From Palsa-504 sp963753195 (GTDB lineage: Bacteria > Actinomycetota > Actinomycetes > Streptosporangiales > Streptosporangiaceae): 64,000 nt of DNA. The position numbers and the translations under genes were made by a program. Positions 50,175 to 59,529 of this stretch are shown here, in pieces. Under the pieces are notes generated by a model. The model was not told where the DNA came from. It was given only the letters and a program-made list of their open reading frames with translations, and ran no database searches. The stretch's first letter is position 1; each line of letters begins with the position of its first letter. The stretch is from positions 1,116,001 to 1,180,000 of the forward strand of contig CAVWBH010000009.1 in the NCBI GenBank assembly GCA_963753195.1, read 5' to 3'.

Positions 50175-50681
50175 TTACATCTGGTTGACCGCGGACTGCA
50201 GGGCCTTGTCGATGTCCTTGGGATCCACGTCCAGCTCCTGGGCGGTCTCCTTCTCCGCCCTGGTCACCGCGTTCTTGATCGCGTCCTCGACCTTGCTCTC
50301 GCCGACCACGACCAGCCCGGCCTGACCCGGGTCGATGAAGTCCCCCAGCTGCTTGGCCTGCGACCGCGACATGCCCTTGGACAAGTGCCCGGTCACCCCG
50401 CCGGCCAGGCCGCCGACCGCCGCCGCACCCAGCACCGCAGGCGGGAAGATGACCCCGATCGCCGCCCCGGCGGCCACACCCCACCAGGCCCCATGCCGGG
50501 TGGCCGTCTCGTCCTTGTTCTCATGAACCTTGCCGCTGGCATCCTTGGTGACCACAGCCGCGTCATAGGAACCCACCAGGCCCGCCGCGTGCGCGTCCTT
50601 GACAACCTGATAGTCATCCCGTGCTGCTGCCTCATCCGGATACGTCGCGACCAGAATGAACGTGCTACCAGACCCAGACAT
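50175..50681 (-). CDS. DUF1269 family stress-type membrane protein, copy 1
   Basis: 168 residues. A ferredoxin-like N-terminus (STFILVATYPDEAAARDDYQVVKDAHAAG), a Gly/Ala-rich hydrophobic hairpin (about 64-95: GAWWGVAAGAAIGVIFPPAVLGAA) and an amphipathic C-terminus (GLVVVGESKVEDAIKNAV, KETAQELDVDPKDIDKAL). The family is widespread, often stress- or starvation-linked, with no known activity. GGAGGAGG before the ATG fixes the start, although the frame is open upstream through the leader. It is 167/168 identical to copy 2 (AVNQM here, AVNEM there). Confidence 0.88.
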   Translation of the reverse strand: MSGSGSTFILVATYPDEAAARDDYQVVKDAHAAGLVGSYDAAVVTKDASGKVHENKDETATRHGAWWGVAAGAAIGVIFPPAVLGAAAVGGLAGGVTGHLSKGMSRSQAKQLGDFIDPGQAGLVVVGESKVEDAIKNAVTRAEKETAQELDVDPKDIDKALQSAVNQM

Positions 50682-50830
50682 AGCGACCTCCTCCACTCCC
50701 GCCGGCATCCCTTGCCAGGCGGTACAGCTAACCCGCCGCAGCCCTTTACCCAGCCACGGCATCACAGCCTCAGGCTCACACCCGGCCAGATGACCCCGCA
50801 TCACCCACCCGCCGAAATCCCCTAGGGGAA
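50682..50830 (-). promoter_or_regulatory. Palindrome plus conserved ~130-nt leader, copy A
   Basis: On the minus strand: TTCCCCTAGGGGAT (50817-50830), then GGTGATGC about 11 nt on, GGGTC and GGGTGTGAG. A leader follows that includes the hairpin CTGGCA-AGGGA-TGCCGG (50702-50718) and GGAGGAGG. It is closely similar to the leader of the unrelated CMD-family gene at 60987, except for about 30 variable nt in the middle. It probably combines an operator, a promoter and a structured 5' UTR. Confidence 0.6.
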
Positions 50831-50952
50831 AAGCCACGGCTGCTGTCGCGGCGAGCGACGGGCCGGCGGAGCATAAGGACAAGTCGACGGAGCACGGAGC
50901 AAGAGAGTGACCGTGTGGTGGATTCTCGCGGACGCTGGCCAGAGGAGGACGC

Positions 50953-52260
50953 ATGCTCGTCTCTCTCATTACCATCGCCGTGATCCTCATCCTGTACGCG
51001 GCGGTTTCCAAGCCGCTCGATGCGCGAGGTATCACGTCGGCCATGATCTTCACGGCGGCCGGCCTGTGCGTCGGGACGTCCGCTCTCAAGCTCGTGAACA
51101 TCCACCTCGAGAGCATCACCGCGGAGCGGTTCTGCGAGCTCACCCTCGTGTTTCTTCTGTTCAGCGACTCGACGCGGATCGACCTCGCGGGCCTGCGCCG
51201 GCATCTGGGCTGGCCCAGCCGGCTTCTGCTCATCGGCCTGCCGCTGACGATACTCGCAGGTCTGGGTGCTGGCCTCCTGGTCTTTCCCGGCATCGCGCTG
51301 GCCAGCGCGTTCGTCCTGTCGACGATGGTCTGCTCGACCGACGCGGCGCTCGGGCAGCGTGTCGTCTCGGACACGTCCGTGCCGCCCCGCGTGCGCCAGG
51401 CGCTGGACGTCGAAAGCGGACTCAACGACGGTCTCGGCGTGCCGTTCTTCCTGGTCGCTGTCGACCTCTCGCTGGCTCAGCTGTCGACTGGCGTCACGGC
51501 TGCCGTGGTGCGCAATATGGCGGAGCAGATCGGCTGGGGCCTCGTCGCCGGTATCGGAGCAGGCACGCTGGCAGGCCTGTTGCTGCGCGTGGCGGATGAT
51601 CGCGGGTGGCTGGAGGGACAATGGCGGCAGATCCTGCCCCTCGTGGCGGCGCTGCTGGCCTACCTGGCCGCCCTGCGGCTGGGCGGCAGCGGCTTCATCG
51701 CGGCCTTCACCGGAGGGATGACGTTCGGCCATTTCTCCAGGCGCCACGACCTGCCCGTGACCAGCCTTAACGAGGGAGTCGGAGGGACCCTCGCGGGCGC
51801 CACGTGGGTCGGCTTCGGGGCGCTCGCCGTCGGCATGACGCTGCCGCACGTCACCTGGCAGATCCTCGCCTATGCGGTGCTCAGCCTGACCCTCATCCGC
51901 ATGGTTCCCGTGGCGATCGCCATGCTGGGGACCGGGGCGCAGCTTCCGACGGTCGCCTTCATCGGGTGGTTCGGTCCTCGCGGCCTGGCCTCCATCGTGT
52001 TCGCACTGATCGCCCTCGAGAATGACATTCCCGACAAGCAGATGCTGCTCACCACGGTGGCGATGATCATCCTGCTGAGCGTCTTCCTGCACGGCCTGTC
52101 CTCGGTGCCGCTGGTGGCGGCCTACAGCCGCTGGTACACGGCGCACGTGGCGGAACACCCGAGCGCAGCCGAGGCGAAGCCGACGATCATGTCCCGGCTG
52201 CGGCATCACCCGGCGCCGGAGGAGACTGAACCGGAGAAGCCTGAACCGGTGGCCGCCTAG
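50953..52260 (+). CDS. CPA1-type cation:proton antiporter
   Basis: 435 residues, about 12 hydrophobic helices. The ion-binding motif of Na+/H+ antiporters appears as ALDVESGLNDGLGVPFFLV (Asn-Asp pair), with STDAALGQRVVSDTSVP before it and GFGALAVGMTLPH after. The C-terminal cytosolic tail is short and acidic (PEETEPEKPEP). It exchanges monovalent cations for protons; whether Na+ or K+ cannot be told. GAGGAGG 5 nt before the ATG. It sits among stress-type genes and is divergent from the DUF1269 gene. Confidence 0.9.
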   Translation: MLVSLITIAVILILYAAVSKPLDARGITSAMIFTAAGLCVGTSALKLVNIHLESITAERFCELTLVFLLFSDSTRIDLAGLRRHLGWPSRLLLIGLPLTILAGLGAGLLVFPGIALASAFVLSTMVCSTDAALGQRVVSDTSVPPRVRQALDVESGLNDGLGVPFFLVAVDLSLAQLSTGVTAAVVRNMAEQIGWGLVAGIGAGTLAGLLLRVADDRGWLEGQWRQILPLVAALLAYLAALRLGGSGFIAAFTGGMTFGHFSRRHDLPVTSLNEGVGGTLAGATWVGFGALAVGMTLPHVTWQILAYAVLSLTLIRMVPVAIAMLGTGAQLPTVAFIGWFGPRGLASIVFALIALENDIPDKQMLLTTVAMIILLSVFLHGLSSVPLVAAYSRWYTAHVAEHPSAAEAKPTIMSRLRHHPAPEETEPEKPEPVAA

Positions 52261-52323
52261 CAGCGCCCATCGCCCTGGCAGGGACGATCGAGACAGCTAT
52301 ATGGCCCCCGATCCGGATCGCCG

Positions 52324-53628
52324 TCATACGGGAGCTGCTGGTTTGGCCGCGGCTTCGCGGGCCTGTTTGCGGCTGGCCAGGAGGTACTTGACGCCTTCCA
52401 TGGTGAGGAAGGCGGTGACGACGGCGATCAGGATGGGTGCGGTCTGCAGCGCTCCGACCTGGGTCAAGAACGCGGCCATCAGCACCATTGAGAACGGCGC
52501 GGGGGCGAGCGCCCCCGGGACGGCGGCCAGCAGGCAGGTGAACGCCAGTCCCAGCGGCACGCCGGGGATCACCTGGTGGACGATGACCCCGGCCGTCCCG
52601 CCGATGAACAGGGACGGGAAGATGGGCCCGCCCACGAAGCCGCTGCCCTGGCTGACGGCGAAGGTGAGCATCTTGAGAATGACGGTGGCGACGAGCAGGC
52701 CCAGGCCCAGGGTCCCGGCCTCGCTCAGCACGGTGTTGAGCTGATCGCTGCCCGAGAACATCGTCAGCGGCAGGGCGACGCCGACGATCCCGAACACCAC
52801 CCCGCCCAGCACTGGTTTGGCGATGGCCGGGACCTTCAGCCGGCTGAATAGGCCCGCGGCCGCCATCATGAACCCGGCCAGGACGGTCGCCACCAGGGCC
52901 GCGAACAGGCCGAGGGGGACCCCCGCGAGCAGCTGCCAGTCGTGGAACGTGTACTGCGGCACCTTGTAGTCACCCAGGAACACCGCGCCGGCGATGGCGA
53001 AGTACAGGCCGAACGAGACACTCGAGGCCACGATCTCGGCGGCCAGGGCCTTGGTCGCTCGCTGCCCGCCCGGGCGGGCGACCTCCAGGATCAGCATCAC
53101 CACGATCACCGTGCTGGAGAACAGCCCGCCGTAGGCGCCGGCGAAGCCGGCCAGGGTATTCACCTGGGAGTCCTCTTCGCCGAGCCCTCTGCGCCGGGCT
53201 AGCCAGCCGCCCGCCGCGCCGCCCATGGTGCCCAGCGCCTTCTCCGGGCCCAGGCTCGCGCCCCCGATCAGCGACACCGCCGAGACGGCCGCGACCCCCA
53301 CCACCAGACCCGGATCGACATGCTCGTCTTTCAGGTCCTCGAACAAGCCGGGAACCTGCTCCGGCAGGCGGGTCAGCCGACGCAGCAAGCCGACCACCAC
53401 ACCGGCCGCCGCAGCGACCGCGACCCACCACCAGTGCCCGCCGAACCAGCCCGGATGGGAATCGGTATACCACTTGCCCCCGAACTTGATTACTCCGATG
53501 AACACCAGGCCCGCGAACGCGCCGAACACCCCCAGCACGACGGCGTACCCCATCAGGACCCAGAACTCCCGCTTCTGGGTCACCGGAGGCACCGGAGGCA
53601 CCGCAGCCGCCCCGGGCGTCGCGCTCAC
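52324..53628 (-). CDS. ClC-family chloride channel/transporter
   Basis: 434 residues with the ClC double-repeat fold. Selectivity motifs GGASLGPEKALG (the gating-Glu position is in GPE) and GSGFVGGPIFPSLFIG are clear, as is the first-helix region EFWVLMGYAVVLGVFGAFAGL. It moves Cl-, possibly coupled to H+, and in this setting may help acid or osmotic tolerance alongside the antiporter; that is inference. The start is GTG 53628 or the adjacent GTG 53631. No CBS domains are present. Confidence 0.9.
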   Translation of the reverse strand: MSATPGAAAVPPVPPVTQKREFWVLMGYAVVLGVFGAFAGLVFIGVIKFGGKWYTDSHPGWFGGHWWWVAVAAAAGVVVGLLRRLTRLPEQVPGLFEDLKDEHVDPGLVVGVAAVSAVSLIGGASLGPEKALGTMGGAAGGWLARRRGLGEEDSQVNTLAGFAGAYGGLFSSTVIVVMLILEVARPGGQRATKALAAEIVASSVSFGLYFAIAGAVFLGDYKVPQYTFHDWQLLAGVPLGLFAALVATVLAGFMMAAAGLFSRLKVPAIAKPVLGGVVFGIVGVALPLTMFSGSDQLNTVLSEAGTLGLGLLVATVILKMLTFAVSQGSGFVGGPIFPSLFIGGTAGVIVHQVIPGVPLGLAFTCLLAAVPGALAPAPFSMVLMAAFLTQVGALQTAPILIAVVTAFLTMEGVKYLLASRKQAREAAAKPAAPV

Positions 53629-53631
53629 CAC

Positions 53632-54005
53632 CCGAACCTCGCCGCAGCGGAATCCCCGGCCCGCCACCGCGGCCAGCAGCAGACCGGACCGCCGCGATCA
53701 GCAAAACGGCACCTCGACGAACCCCGGCCCGGCATGCCGCCTCCGCCGCCCCCGGCAGCGTTCGAGATGGGCGCAGCATGAGCAGCTACGGCGGCCCCGG
53801 TCCGCTCTGTCATGACTCGATCGCTGAGCGCGCTGGCAGTCAAAGGCAACACCCGTTCGGACTGCGTCGGCGGCGGCCAGGCCTCCCGGGACGCCCTTAG
53901 TAGTGGCCGCACAGCATGAGATTAGCTGAACCCGCGGCCAGACCGGCGCGCCCTCAGCCATTCCCGGCTCGAAAGCCCGGCGAGCTGCGACGTGCCGATG
54001 AGCTG
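53632..54005. other. Gene-free stretch
   Basis: About 370 bp between the ClC gene and the 87-residue gene. I find no convincing coding sequence, tRNA or strong hairpin; short frames here lack ribosome binding sites. It presumably holds the ClC promoter. Confidence 0.5.
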
Positions 54006-54269
54006 TCATGACCAGCCGGGTTCCGTCCCGGTACCGGCTGCGGCGCCGGTTTCCTGGTCCGGATTGACGGATACGAGCTCGACGCCGAGCTCCTGGATCT
54101 GGCCGATGAGCCCGAGCAGGTGCGCCTGATCGGTCACCAGGCCGGTCAGGATGGTCAGGCCCGCACGCCGTTGCAGGCGCATGCCGTCAAAGAGAAATCC
54201 GAACGAATCGCCCAGCTCCCCGCGAAGGACAAGCCGGTACCGGCAGCCCTGCACCCCGTTGCTGTCCAT
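54006..54269 (-). CDS. 87-residue conserved protein, copy 1
   Basis: Starts MDSNGVQGCRYRLVLRGELG and runs through FGFLFDGMRLQRRAGLTILTG, DQAHLLGLIGQIQELGVELVSVN. It is a small alpha/beta protein with no TM; the FLFDGM...LTGLVTDQAHLLGLI pattern is typical of actinobacterial small proteins of unknown role. Its first ~76 residues are almost identical to the copy at 63181-63444. I use ATG 54269, which matches the other copy; a GTG at 54275 is in frame. It is preceded by element copy C. Confidence 0.72.
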   Translation of the reverse strand: MDSNGVQGCRYRLVLRGELGDSFGFLFDGMRLQRRAGLTILTGLVTDQAHLLGLIGQIQELGVELVSVNPDQETGAAAGTGTEPGWS

Positions 54270-54280
54270 ATTCACACAGC

Positions 54281-54336
54281 CTCACACCCAGGCAGGGGAC
54301 CCGGCATCACCTGCCGCCGGGTTCCCCTAGGGGAAC
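54281..54336 (-). promoter_or_regulatory. Palindromic promoter element, copy C
   Basis: GTTCCCCTAGGGGAAC (54321-54336) followed on the minus strand by GGTGATGC, GGGTCCCCTG and GGGTGTGAGG, 12 bp before the 87-residue gene. It has the short form, without the hairpin leader. Confidence 0.65.
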
Positions 54337-54440
54337 TGCGGCCAGGCCCGCACGGCCCGCACGTCCGTGCCCCGGCCGTCCGGACCGCGAGGCGGGCAGG
54401 CCCGGGCGGCGGCGCCCGGTGCGTATCCCCTGGCTGCTCA

Positions 54441-56781
54441 CTACAGGAGGCCGAGTTCGCGGCCACGTTGGAGCGCGCCGGCCCGTGAGGAGACCGCGAG
54501 CTTGCGGTAGATCGCCCGGACGTGGCTGTGGACGGTGCTGTGTGACACGTACAGCTCACGGCCGATATCCCGTTCGGAGAGATCACCCTGCAGCAGCTTG
54601 AGTACCCGGCACTCCTGCTGCGTCAGCTCCTGATCGGCGGGCCGGGCCCGGCGGATCTGCGGTGGCCGGTCCAGGGCAGCCAGCCTCCCGGTCAGGATCC
54701 CCGGATCAGGGCAGGATTCCAGGACGGATCTCGCCTCGGCTGCGGTATCGGCGGCACGCTGGTGCTCGCCCAGGGCACGGAGCACCGGCGCCTGGCCGAG
54801 CAGCGCATTCGCCAGCTGGATGGGCTGCCCGAAGGTCCGCGAGAAGGCGACGCCGCGTTCGATCAGCGGCAGTGCCTCCCCGGGCTGGCCGCGCGCCGCG
54901 AGCGATACGCCCAGCGCCAGCGGAGCCACGCCGATGACCTTCCCGGGTTCGTACTCCCGCACGAACGCGGCGGCCGCCTCGGCCAGCACCCGCTGTTCGT
55001 CAAGACGGCCCCGCTCCCCGGCAATCCACGACCGGTAGGCCAGCGACGCTTCACCGGCCAGCCACTGCGCACTCGCGGGCGCCAGCGCCGCCGATTCCGC
55101 GAACCACCGATCGGCCTCCTCAAGCTCACCCCGGAAGTACAGGCCCGTCCCGACCGCCCAGCACGCCAAGGCCCGCCACGGCGACCCGGGGCCCTCAAGC
55201 TCAGCCGCCCGGCGGCCATTTTCCACCTGGGCGCCGACATCTCCCCACGGGAAGCAGGCCCGCAGCAGCGTCAGGCTCGCCTCACCCGAGCTGAAACCGT
55301 CCGGCAACGGCCCCGCACCCAGATCACCCAGCCGCTGCACCGCCGCGATGGCCAGCGCAGCCTCCTGCCGCCTGGCCGACAGCGACAGCACCCACGCCTT
55401 GACCAGGAGCAGCTGCACGTCGCGGCTCAGTATCTCCTCGGGGAGCCGCCGCAGCCAGGCCAGCACGGTGTCGTAGCGGCACGTGTTGGCGTAGCTGACC
55501 CAGGGGCCTTGGATCAGCTCAGCCGCCTCGGGGTACGCCCCGGCTGCTATGGCGTGCCCGATCGCCTCGTCGGTCGTCCCGTGATCACGATGCCAGGCAT
55601 AGGCGCGGCGGTGCAGCGCCGGGGCCAGCCCCGGCTCACGCTGCTCGAGCTCCACCCGGAGCAGCTGGGCGAAGAGGTGGTGGAAGCGGTACCACCTGCC
55701 CTCGTCGTCCAGCGGGACGAGGAACAGGTTGGTTCGTGACAGCGCCTCGAGCATCGCCGCCGAGCCGTCCTGCTCCAGCACCGCATCGCAGAGCGGGCCG
55801 GACAGCCGTTCGAGAACCGACGTGCGGAGCATCAGCGCCTGCGCCGCCGGGTCATGCGCCTGGAGTACCTCCGTCACCAGGAAATCCACCACGTGACGGT
55901 TCGAGCCGCCGAACTCGCGCACCAAGGCGTGCCGGTCGGCGGCGTGCTGCAGCGACAGCGCGGCAAGATAAAGCCCCGCCGGCCATCCCTCCGTCTTCGC
56001 CACCAGGCCTTCGACATCCTCGCGCGTGAGGCCGAGCGCGAGGCGGCCGTTCAGGAACGCGTCCGCCTCCGCACAGGTGAATCGCAGGTCGTCGGCCCGC
56101 AGCTCGAGCAGCTCGCCGTGGGCCCGCAGCGCAGCGACCGGCAGGGCCGGCTCGGTCCTGCTCGCCAGCACGAGCTGGAACTCCGGCGGCGCATGGTCGA
56201 TAAACCACCGGACGCTGGCCCGGGCCGGGACGCTCGACAGCCGGTGAACGTCATCCAGGATGAGCGTGATCGGCCCCTGGCCATCCAGCTCGTTGACCAG
56301 GCGCGGCAAGACCACGTCAACCACCGGTGCCACGACCGTATCCGCCGGCACCGACCTGGCCACGGCGGGGCTCGCGCGGCGGAGCGCCTCGATCGCGTGC
56401 GTCCACAGGACTACAGGATCGTTGTCGCCTTCATCCAGCGTCAGCCATGCGACGGGTTTCCGCGCCACCTCGGCCTCGCGCCACGCCGCCAGCAGGGTCG
56501 TCTTCCCGAAGCCCGCCGGGCAGGCGACGAGAGTTCAGCCGGCGGTCCGACCCGCTCCGCAGACGTTCCAGCAGACGTTCGCGCGGAATCGTCAGCTCGC
56601 GCACGGACGGCGGATGCAGCTTCGTGCCGACCAGGATCGGCTGCCCCGCAGCCCGCCGTACCCCGTCACCCGCGACCGATCCTCGCGGTTCAGAGGTGCC
56701 CTGGCGGGTCTGCGGTACTACCTGACGGCGCGACAGACTCGGTGCCTGCCCACCGGCGGATGCTTCCTGCACAGGGCTCAC
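54441..56781 (-). pseudogene. MalT-like LuxR regulator, frameshifted near the N-terminus
   Basis: A large ATP-binding LuxR (LAL/MalT) activator of about 780 residues if joined. The N-terminal frame gives ILVGTKLHPPSVREL and LLERLRSGSDRRL, then breaks. One base fewer at about 56533 would restore TLVACPAGFGKTTLLAAW (Walker A), which lies in the frame that continues to the end at 54441: LILDDVHRL (Walker B), TPR-like helices, and the LuxR HTH (LTQQECRVLKLLQGDLSERDIGRELYVS). It is disrupted as written. It neighbours the CoA-disulfide reductase gene. The native start may be within MSPVQEASAGG or later. Confidence 0.8.
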
Positions 56782-56934
56782 AGCGCCTACCCTGCCCGAT
56801 GCGGATACTCGGAGCCAGAGGCCGAAAGTCCCTACTTGCGCCGCCCGGCCCGGGGGCAGCCCGCTGCGGGCCGGGTGGCTGGTGCGAAGCTGGGCATCTG
56901 CACGACGGCGTCGCGGTGATCTGTTTGTGGCTGG

Positions 56935-58674
56935 TCAGATGTGCTCGAGCGCACCGGGGCGCTGGGCCAGCTGGTCCTCGGCATGGGCGAGCATCGGCAT
57001 GCCGCCGTGGCCGACGGCGAGCGGGGTCATGTGGTAGCCGTGGTAGGTCATCATCCCGCCCGCCAGGAACGCCACCTGGTCCCAGCCGCTCTGCTTCAGC
57101 ACGCAGTAGGCGATATAGCTGCGGAAGCCCGACCGGCAGTAGGTGTACACGGGCTTGTCCCGGGGCACCTCATCCAGTCGTTGCCGCAGCTCGGTATACG
57201 GCAGCAGGACCGCCCCGGGGATGTGCCACGCGTCGTATTCGGCCGGCGTGCGCACATCCAGGATGGTCACCCGCCCGGCGCAGCCCGGGTAATCCTCCGG
57301 GTACCACAGATGAATGTCGCCGCGCAGCAGGTTCGAGCCCAGGAAGCCGGCCATGTTGACCGGGTCCTTGGCCGCCCCGTACGGCGGGGCGTAGGCCAGC
57401 TCCAGGTCCTCCAGGTCGAACACCGTCATCCCGGCGCGCAGCGCGACGGCCAGGACGTCGATGCGCTTGTCGACACCGTCCCAGCCGAGCACCTGCGCAC
57501 CCAGCAGCTTGCCCCCGGCCGGGTCGAACAGCACCTTCAGGAACAGCGGCGCGGTCCCGGGATAGTAGGCGGCGTGGCCGTTCTGGTGGGTGTAGACCTT
57601 GCGGTAGTCCAGGCCGGCCGCGCGCAGCTCGGTCTCGGTCAGGCCGGTGCCGCCGGCGGTCATCTCGAACACCTTGACCACGGCCGTGCCCTGGGTGCCC
57701 CGGTAGCCGCCGACATCCTCGCGGCCGGCGATCGTGTCGGCGGCGATCCGGCCCTCCCGGTTCGCCGGGCCGGCCAGCATCGACAGCACGGGCTCCCCGG
57801 TCAGGAAATGAGCGGTTTCCACCGCATCGCCGGCCGCGAGGATGTCCGGTGCCGAGGTGCGCATCTGCGCGTCGACCACGATCCCGCCGCGCGGCCCGAT
57901 CTCCAGGCCAGCGTCACGGGCGAGGTCCACGTTGGGACGCGCCCCGGCCGCCATCACGACGATGTCGGCCTCCACGGATGTGCCGTCGGACAGATCGACG
58001 ACCAGCCTGTCGTCCGCCCCGTGACGGACGGCCGTGGCCGATGTGCCCAGCCGCAGGTCCACATCGTGGGTGACGACGTGGTAGCCCAGGATCCGGGTCA
58101 TCTCCGGGTCCAGCCACGGCATTAGCCGCTCGGTCCGCTCGACCACGGTGGTGGCCAGACCGCGGTCCCGGAACGCTTCGGTGAGCTCCAGGCCGATGTA
58201 GCTGCCGCCGACGATGACCGCGCTGGTGGCGTCCTTGTCGATCTGGGTGATGATCCGGTCCATGTCGGGGATGTTGCGCAGCACGTCCACCCGCGGGTCA
58301 TCCGCTCCCGGGATCGGCGGCCGGATCGGCTCGGCCCCCGGGCACAGCACGAGCTTGTCGTAGGACTCCCGGTAGGTCCGCCCCCGATCCAGGTCGCGCA
58401 CCTCGACTTCCCTGGCGTCACGGTCGATGCGGATCACGTCCTGCCCGGTCCGCACATCCAGCGCCAGGCTCTTGGCCAGGCTTTCCGGGGTCTGCAGCAG
58501 CAGGCTGTCCCGGTCCGGGATGATTCCCCCGATGTGATACGGCAAGCCGCAGTTCGCGAACGAGACGTAGTGGTCCCGCTCGAGCACGACGATCTCGGCT
58601 GACTCATCCAGCCGCCGCAGCCGCGCTCCCGTCGAAGCGCCGCCTGCAACTCCTCCCACGATCACGGTCTTCAT
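56935..58674 (-). CDS. CoA-disulfide reductase-rhodanese fusion
   Basis: 579 residues. A pyridine-nucleotide disulfide oxidoreductase with FAD loop VGGVAGGASTGARLRRL and single active Cys42 (SFANCGLPYHIGG, the CoADR/Npsr signature), NAD(P)H loop VIVGGSYIGLELTEAF, and a dimerisation domain carrying the conserved AYAPPYGAAKDPVNMAG. A C-terminal rhodanese follows (TILDVRTPAEYDAWHIPGA, active-site CRSGFRS). Fusions of this type act in persulfide/CoA-disulfide reduction and redox or sulfur stress. ATG 58674, which opens the FAD domain, is chosen over upstream frame extensions. The gap to the LuxR gene (56782-56934) has no gene. Confidence 0.92.
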   Translation of the reverse strand: MKTVIVGGVAGGASTGARLRRLDESAEIVVLERDHYVSFANCGLPYHIGGIIPDRDSLLLQTPESLAKSLALDVRTGQDVIRIDRDAREVEVRDLDRGRTYRESYDKLVLCPGAEPIRPPIPGADDPRVDVLRNIPDMDRIITQIDKDATSAVIVGGSYIGLELTEAFRDRGLATTVVERTERLMPWLDPEMTRILGYHVVTHDVDLRLGTSATAVRHGADDRLVVDLSDGTSVEADIVVMAAGARPNVDLARDAGLEIGPRGGIVVDAQMRTSAPDILAAGDAVETAHFLTGEPVLSMLAGPANREGRIAADTIAGREDVGGYRGTQGTAVVKVFEMTAGGTGLTETELRAAGLDYRKVYTHQNGHAAYYPGTAPLFLKVLFDPAGGKLLGAQVLGWDGVDKRIDVLAVALRAGMTVFDLEDLELAYAPPYGAAKDPVNMAGFLGSNLLRGDIHLWYPEDYPGCAGRVTILDVRTPAEYDAWHIPGAVLLPYTELRQRLDEVPRDKPVYTYCRSGFRSYIAYCVLKQSGWDQVAFLAGGMMTYHGYHMTPLAVGHGGMPMLAHAEDQLAQRPGALEHI

Positions 58675-58761
58675 CTCGCCACCTCTCTGCCAGGCCGCGG
58701 CCCGGATCCCGTTGATAGTTCGTGTGCCTGACGGCAGCCACCGGTCCGGGCCCCCGTCTGG

Positions 58762-58804
58762 GACCGCGGCCGCAAGAAGGAGGCCGGTGCGCGGGCCCGG
58801 CCGG
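58762..58804 (-). pseudogene. Remnant of the lipoprotein gene's 5' end
   Basis: About 43 bp closely match 49986-50028, which encode the lipoprotein signal peptide (RTGLLLAAAV is preserved). It is joined, through a deletion of about 70 bp, to the sequence beside DUF1269 copy 2. This marks the edge of the duplicated segment. Confidence 0.65.
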
Positions 58805-58873
58805 GCGCGCTGGGGGGTCACCTGGCATCTGCGGCAGCCCCGGGCGCGTGCGCGGCCGTTCGGTGGCTCGGGT

Positions 58874-59380
58874 TTACATCTCGTTGACTGCGGACTGCAG
58901 GGCCTTGTCGATGTCCTTGGGATCCACGTCCAGCTCCTGGGCGGTCTCCTTCTCCGCCCTGGTCACCGCGTTCTTGATCGCGTCCTCGACCTTGCTCTCG
59001 CCGACCACGACCAGCCCGGCCTGACCCGGGTCGATGAAGTCCCCCAGCTGCTTGGCCTGCGACCGCGACATGCCCTTGGACAAGTGCCCGGTCACCCCGC
59101 CGGCCAGGCCGCCGACCGCCGCCGCACCCAGCACCGCAGGCGGGAAGATGACCCCGATCGCCGCCCCGGCGGCCACACCCCACCAGGCCCCATGCCGGGT
59201 GGCCGTCTCGTCCTTGTTCTCATGAACCTTGCCGCTGGCATCCTTGGTGACCACAGCCGCGTCATAGGAACCCACCAGGCCCGCCGCGTGCGCGTCCTTG
59301 ACAACCTGATAGTCATCCCGTGCCGCTGCCTCATCCGGATACGTCGCGACCAGAATGAACGTGCTACCAGACCCAGACAT
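58874..59380 (-). CDS. DUF1269 family stress-type membrane protein, copy 2
   Basis: 168 residues, differing from copy 1 by a single residue (Glu for Gln near the C-terminus, AVNEM). The ribosome binding site and start are the same. It is expressed from an identical promoter-leader apart from two or so bases, so dosage rather than new function is the likely effect. It is adjacent to, and points the same way as, the CoA-disulfide reductase gene. Confidence 0.88.
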   Translation of the reverse strand: MSGSGSTFILVATYPDEAAARDDYQVVKDAHAAGLVGSYDAAVVTKDASGKVHENKDETATRHGAWWGVAAGAAIGVIFPPAVLGAAAVGGLAGGVTGHLSKGMSRSQAKQLGDFIDPGQAGLVVVGESKVEDAIKNAVTRAEKETAQELDVDPKDIDKALQSAVNEM

Positions 59381-59529
59381 AGCGACCTCCTCCACTCCCG
59401 CCGGCATCCCTTGCCAGGCGGTACAGCTAACCCGCCGCAGCCCTTTACCCAGCCGCAGCATCACAGCCTCAGGCTCACACCCGGCCAGATGACCCCGCAT
59501 CACCCACCCGCCGAAATCCCCTAGGGGAA
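59381..59529 (-). promoter_or_regulatory. Palindrome plus conserved ~130-nt leader, copy B
   Basis: Duplicate of copy A (offset 8,699): TTCCCCTAGGGGAT at 59516-59529, the GGTGATGC/GGGTGTGAG block, the CTGGCA...TGCCGG hairpin and GGAGGAGG. Confidence 0.6.

Larger units (their letters stand above)
50132..50856 (-). repeat. 725-bp direct repeat, copy 1
   Basis: Aligns without gaps (offset 8,699) to 58831-59555. It contains the DUF1269 gene and its full leader. I count three differences within the coding region and a few outside it. It ends abruptly at GCGAGC on the promoter side. Confidence 0.93.

Noticed and set aside
50682..50762. In-frame N-terminal extension of DUF1269 through the leader.
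   Set aside because: The GGAGGAGG site fixes the downstream ATG, and the same leader precedes the CMD gene, where it is not in a useful coding frame.
50817..50830. DosR/DevR box.
   Set aside because: TTCCCCTAGGGGAA lacks the GGGACT...AGTCCC half-sites; only a general resemblance as a palindrome upstream of stress genes.
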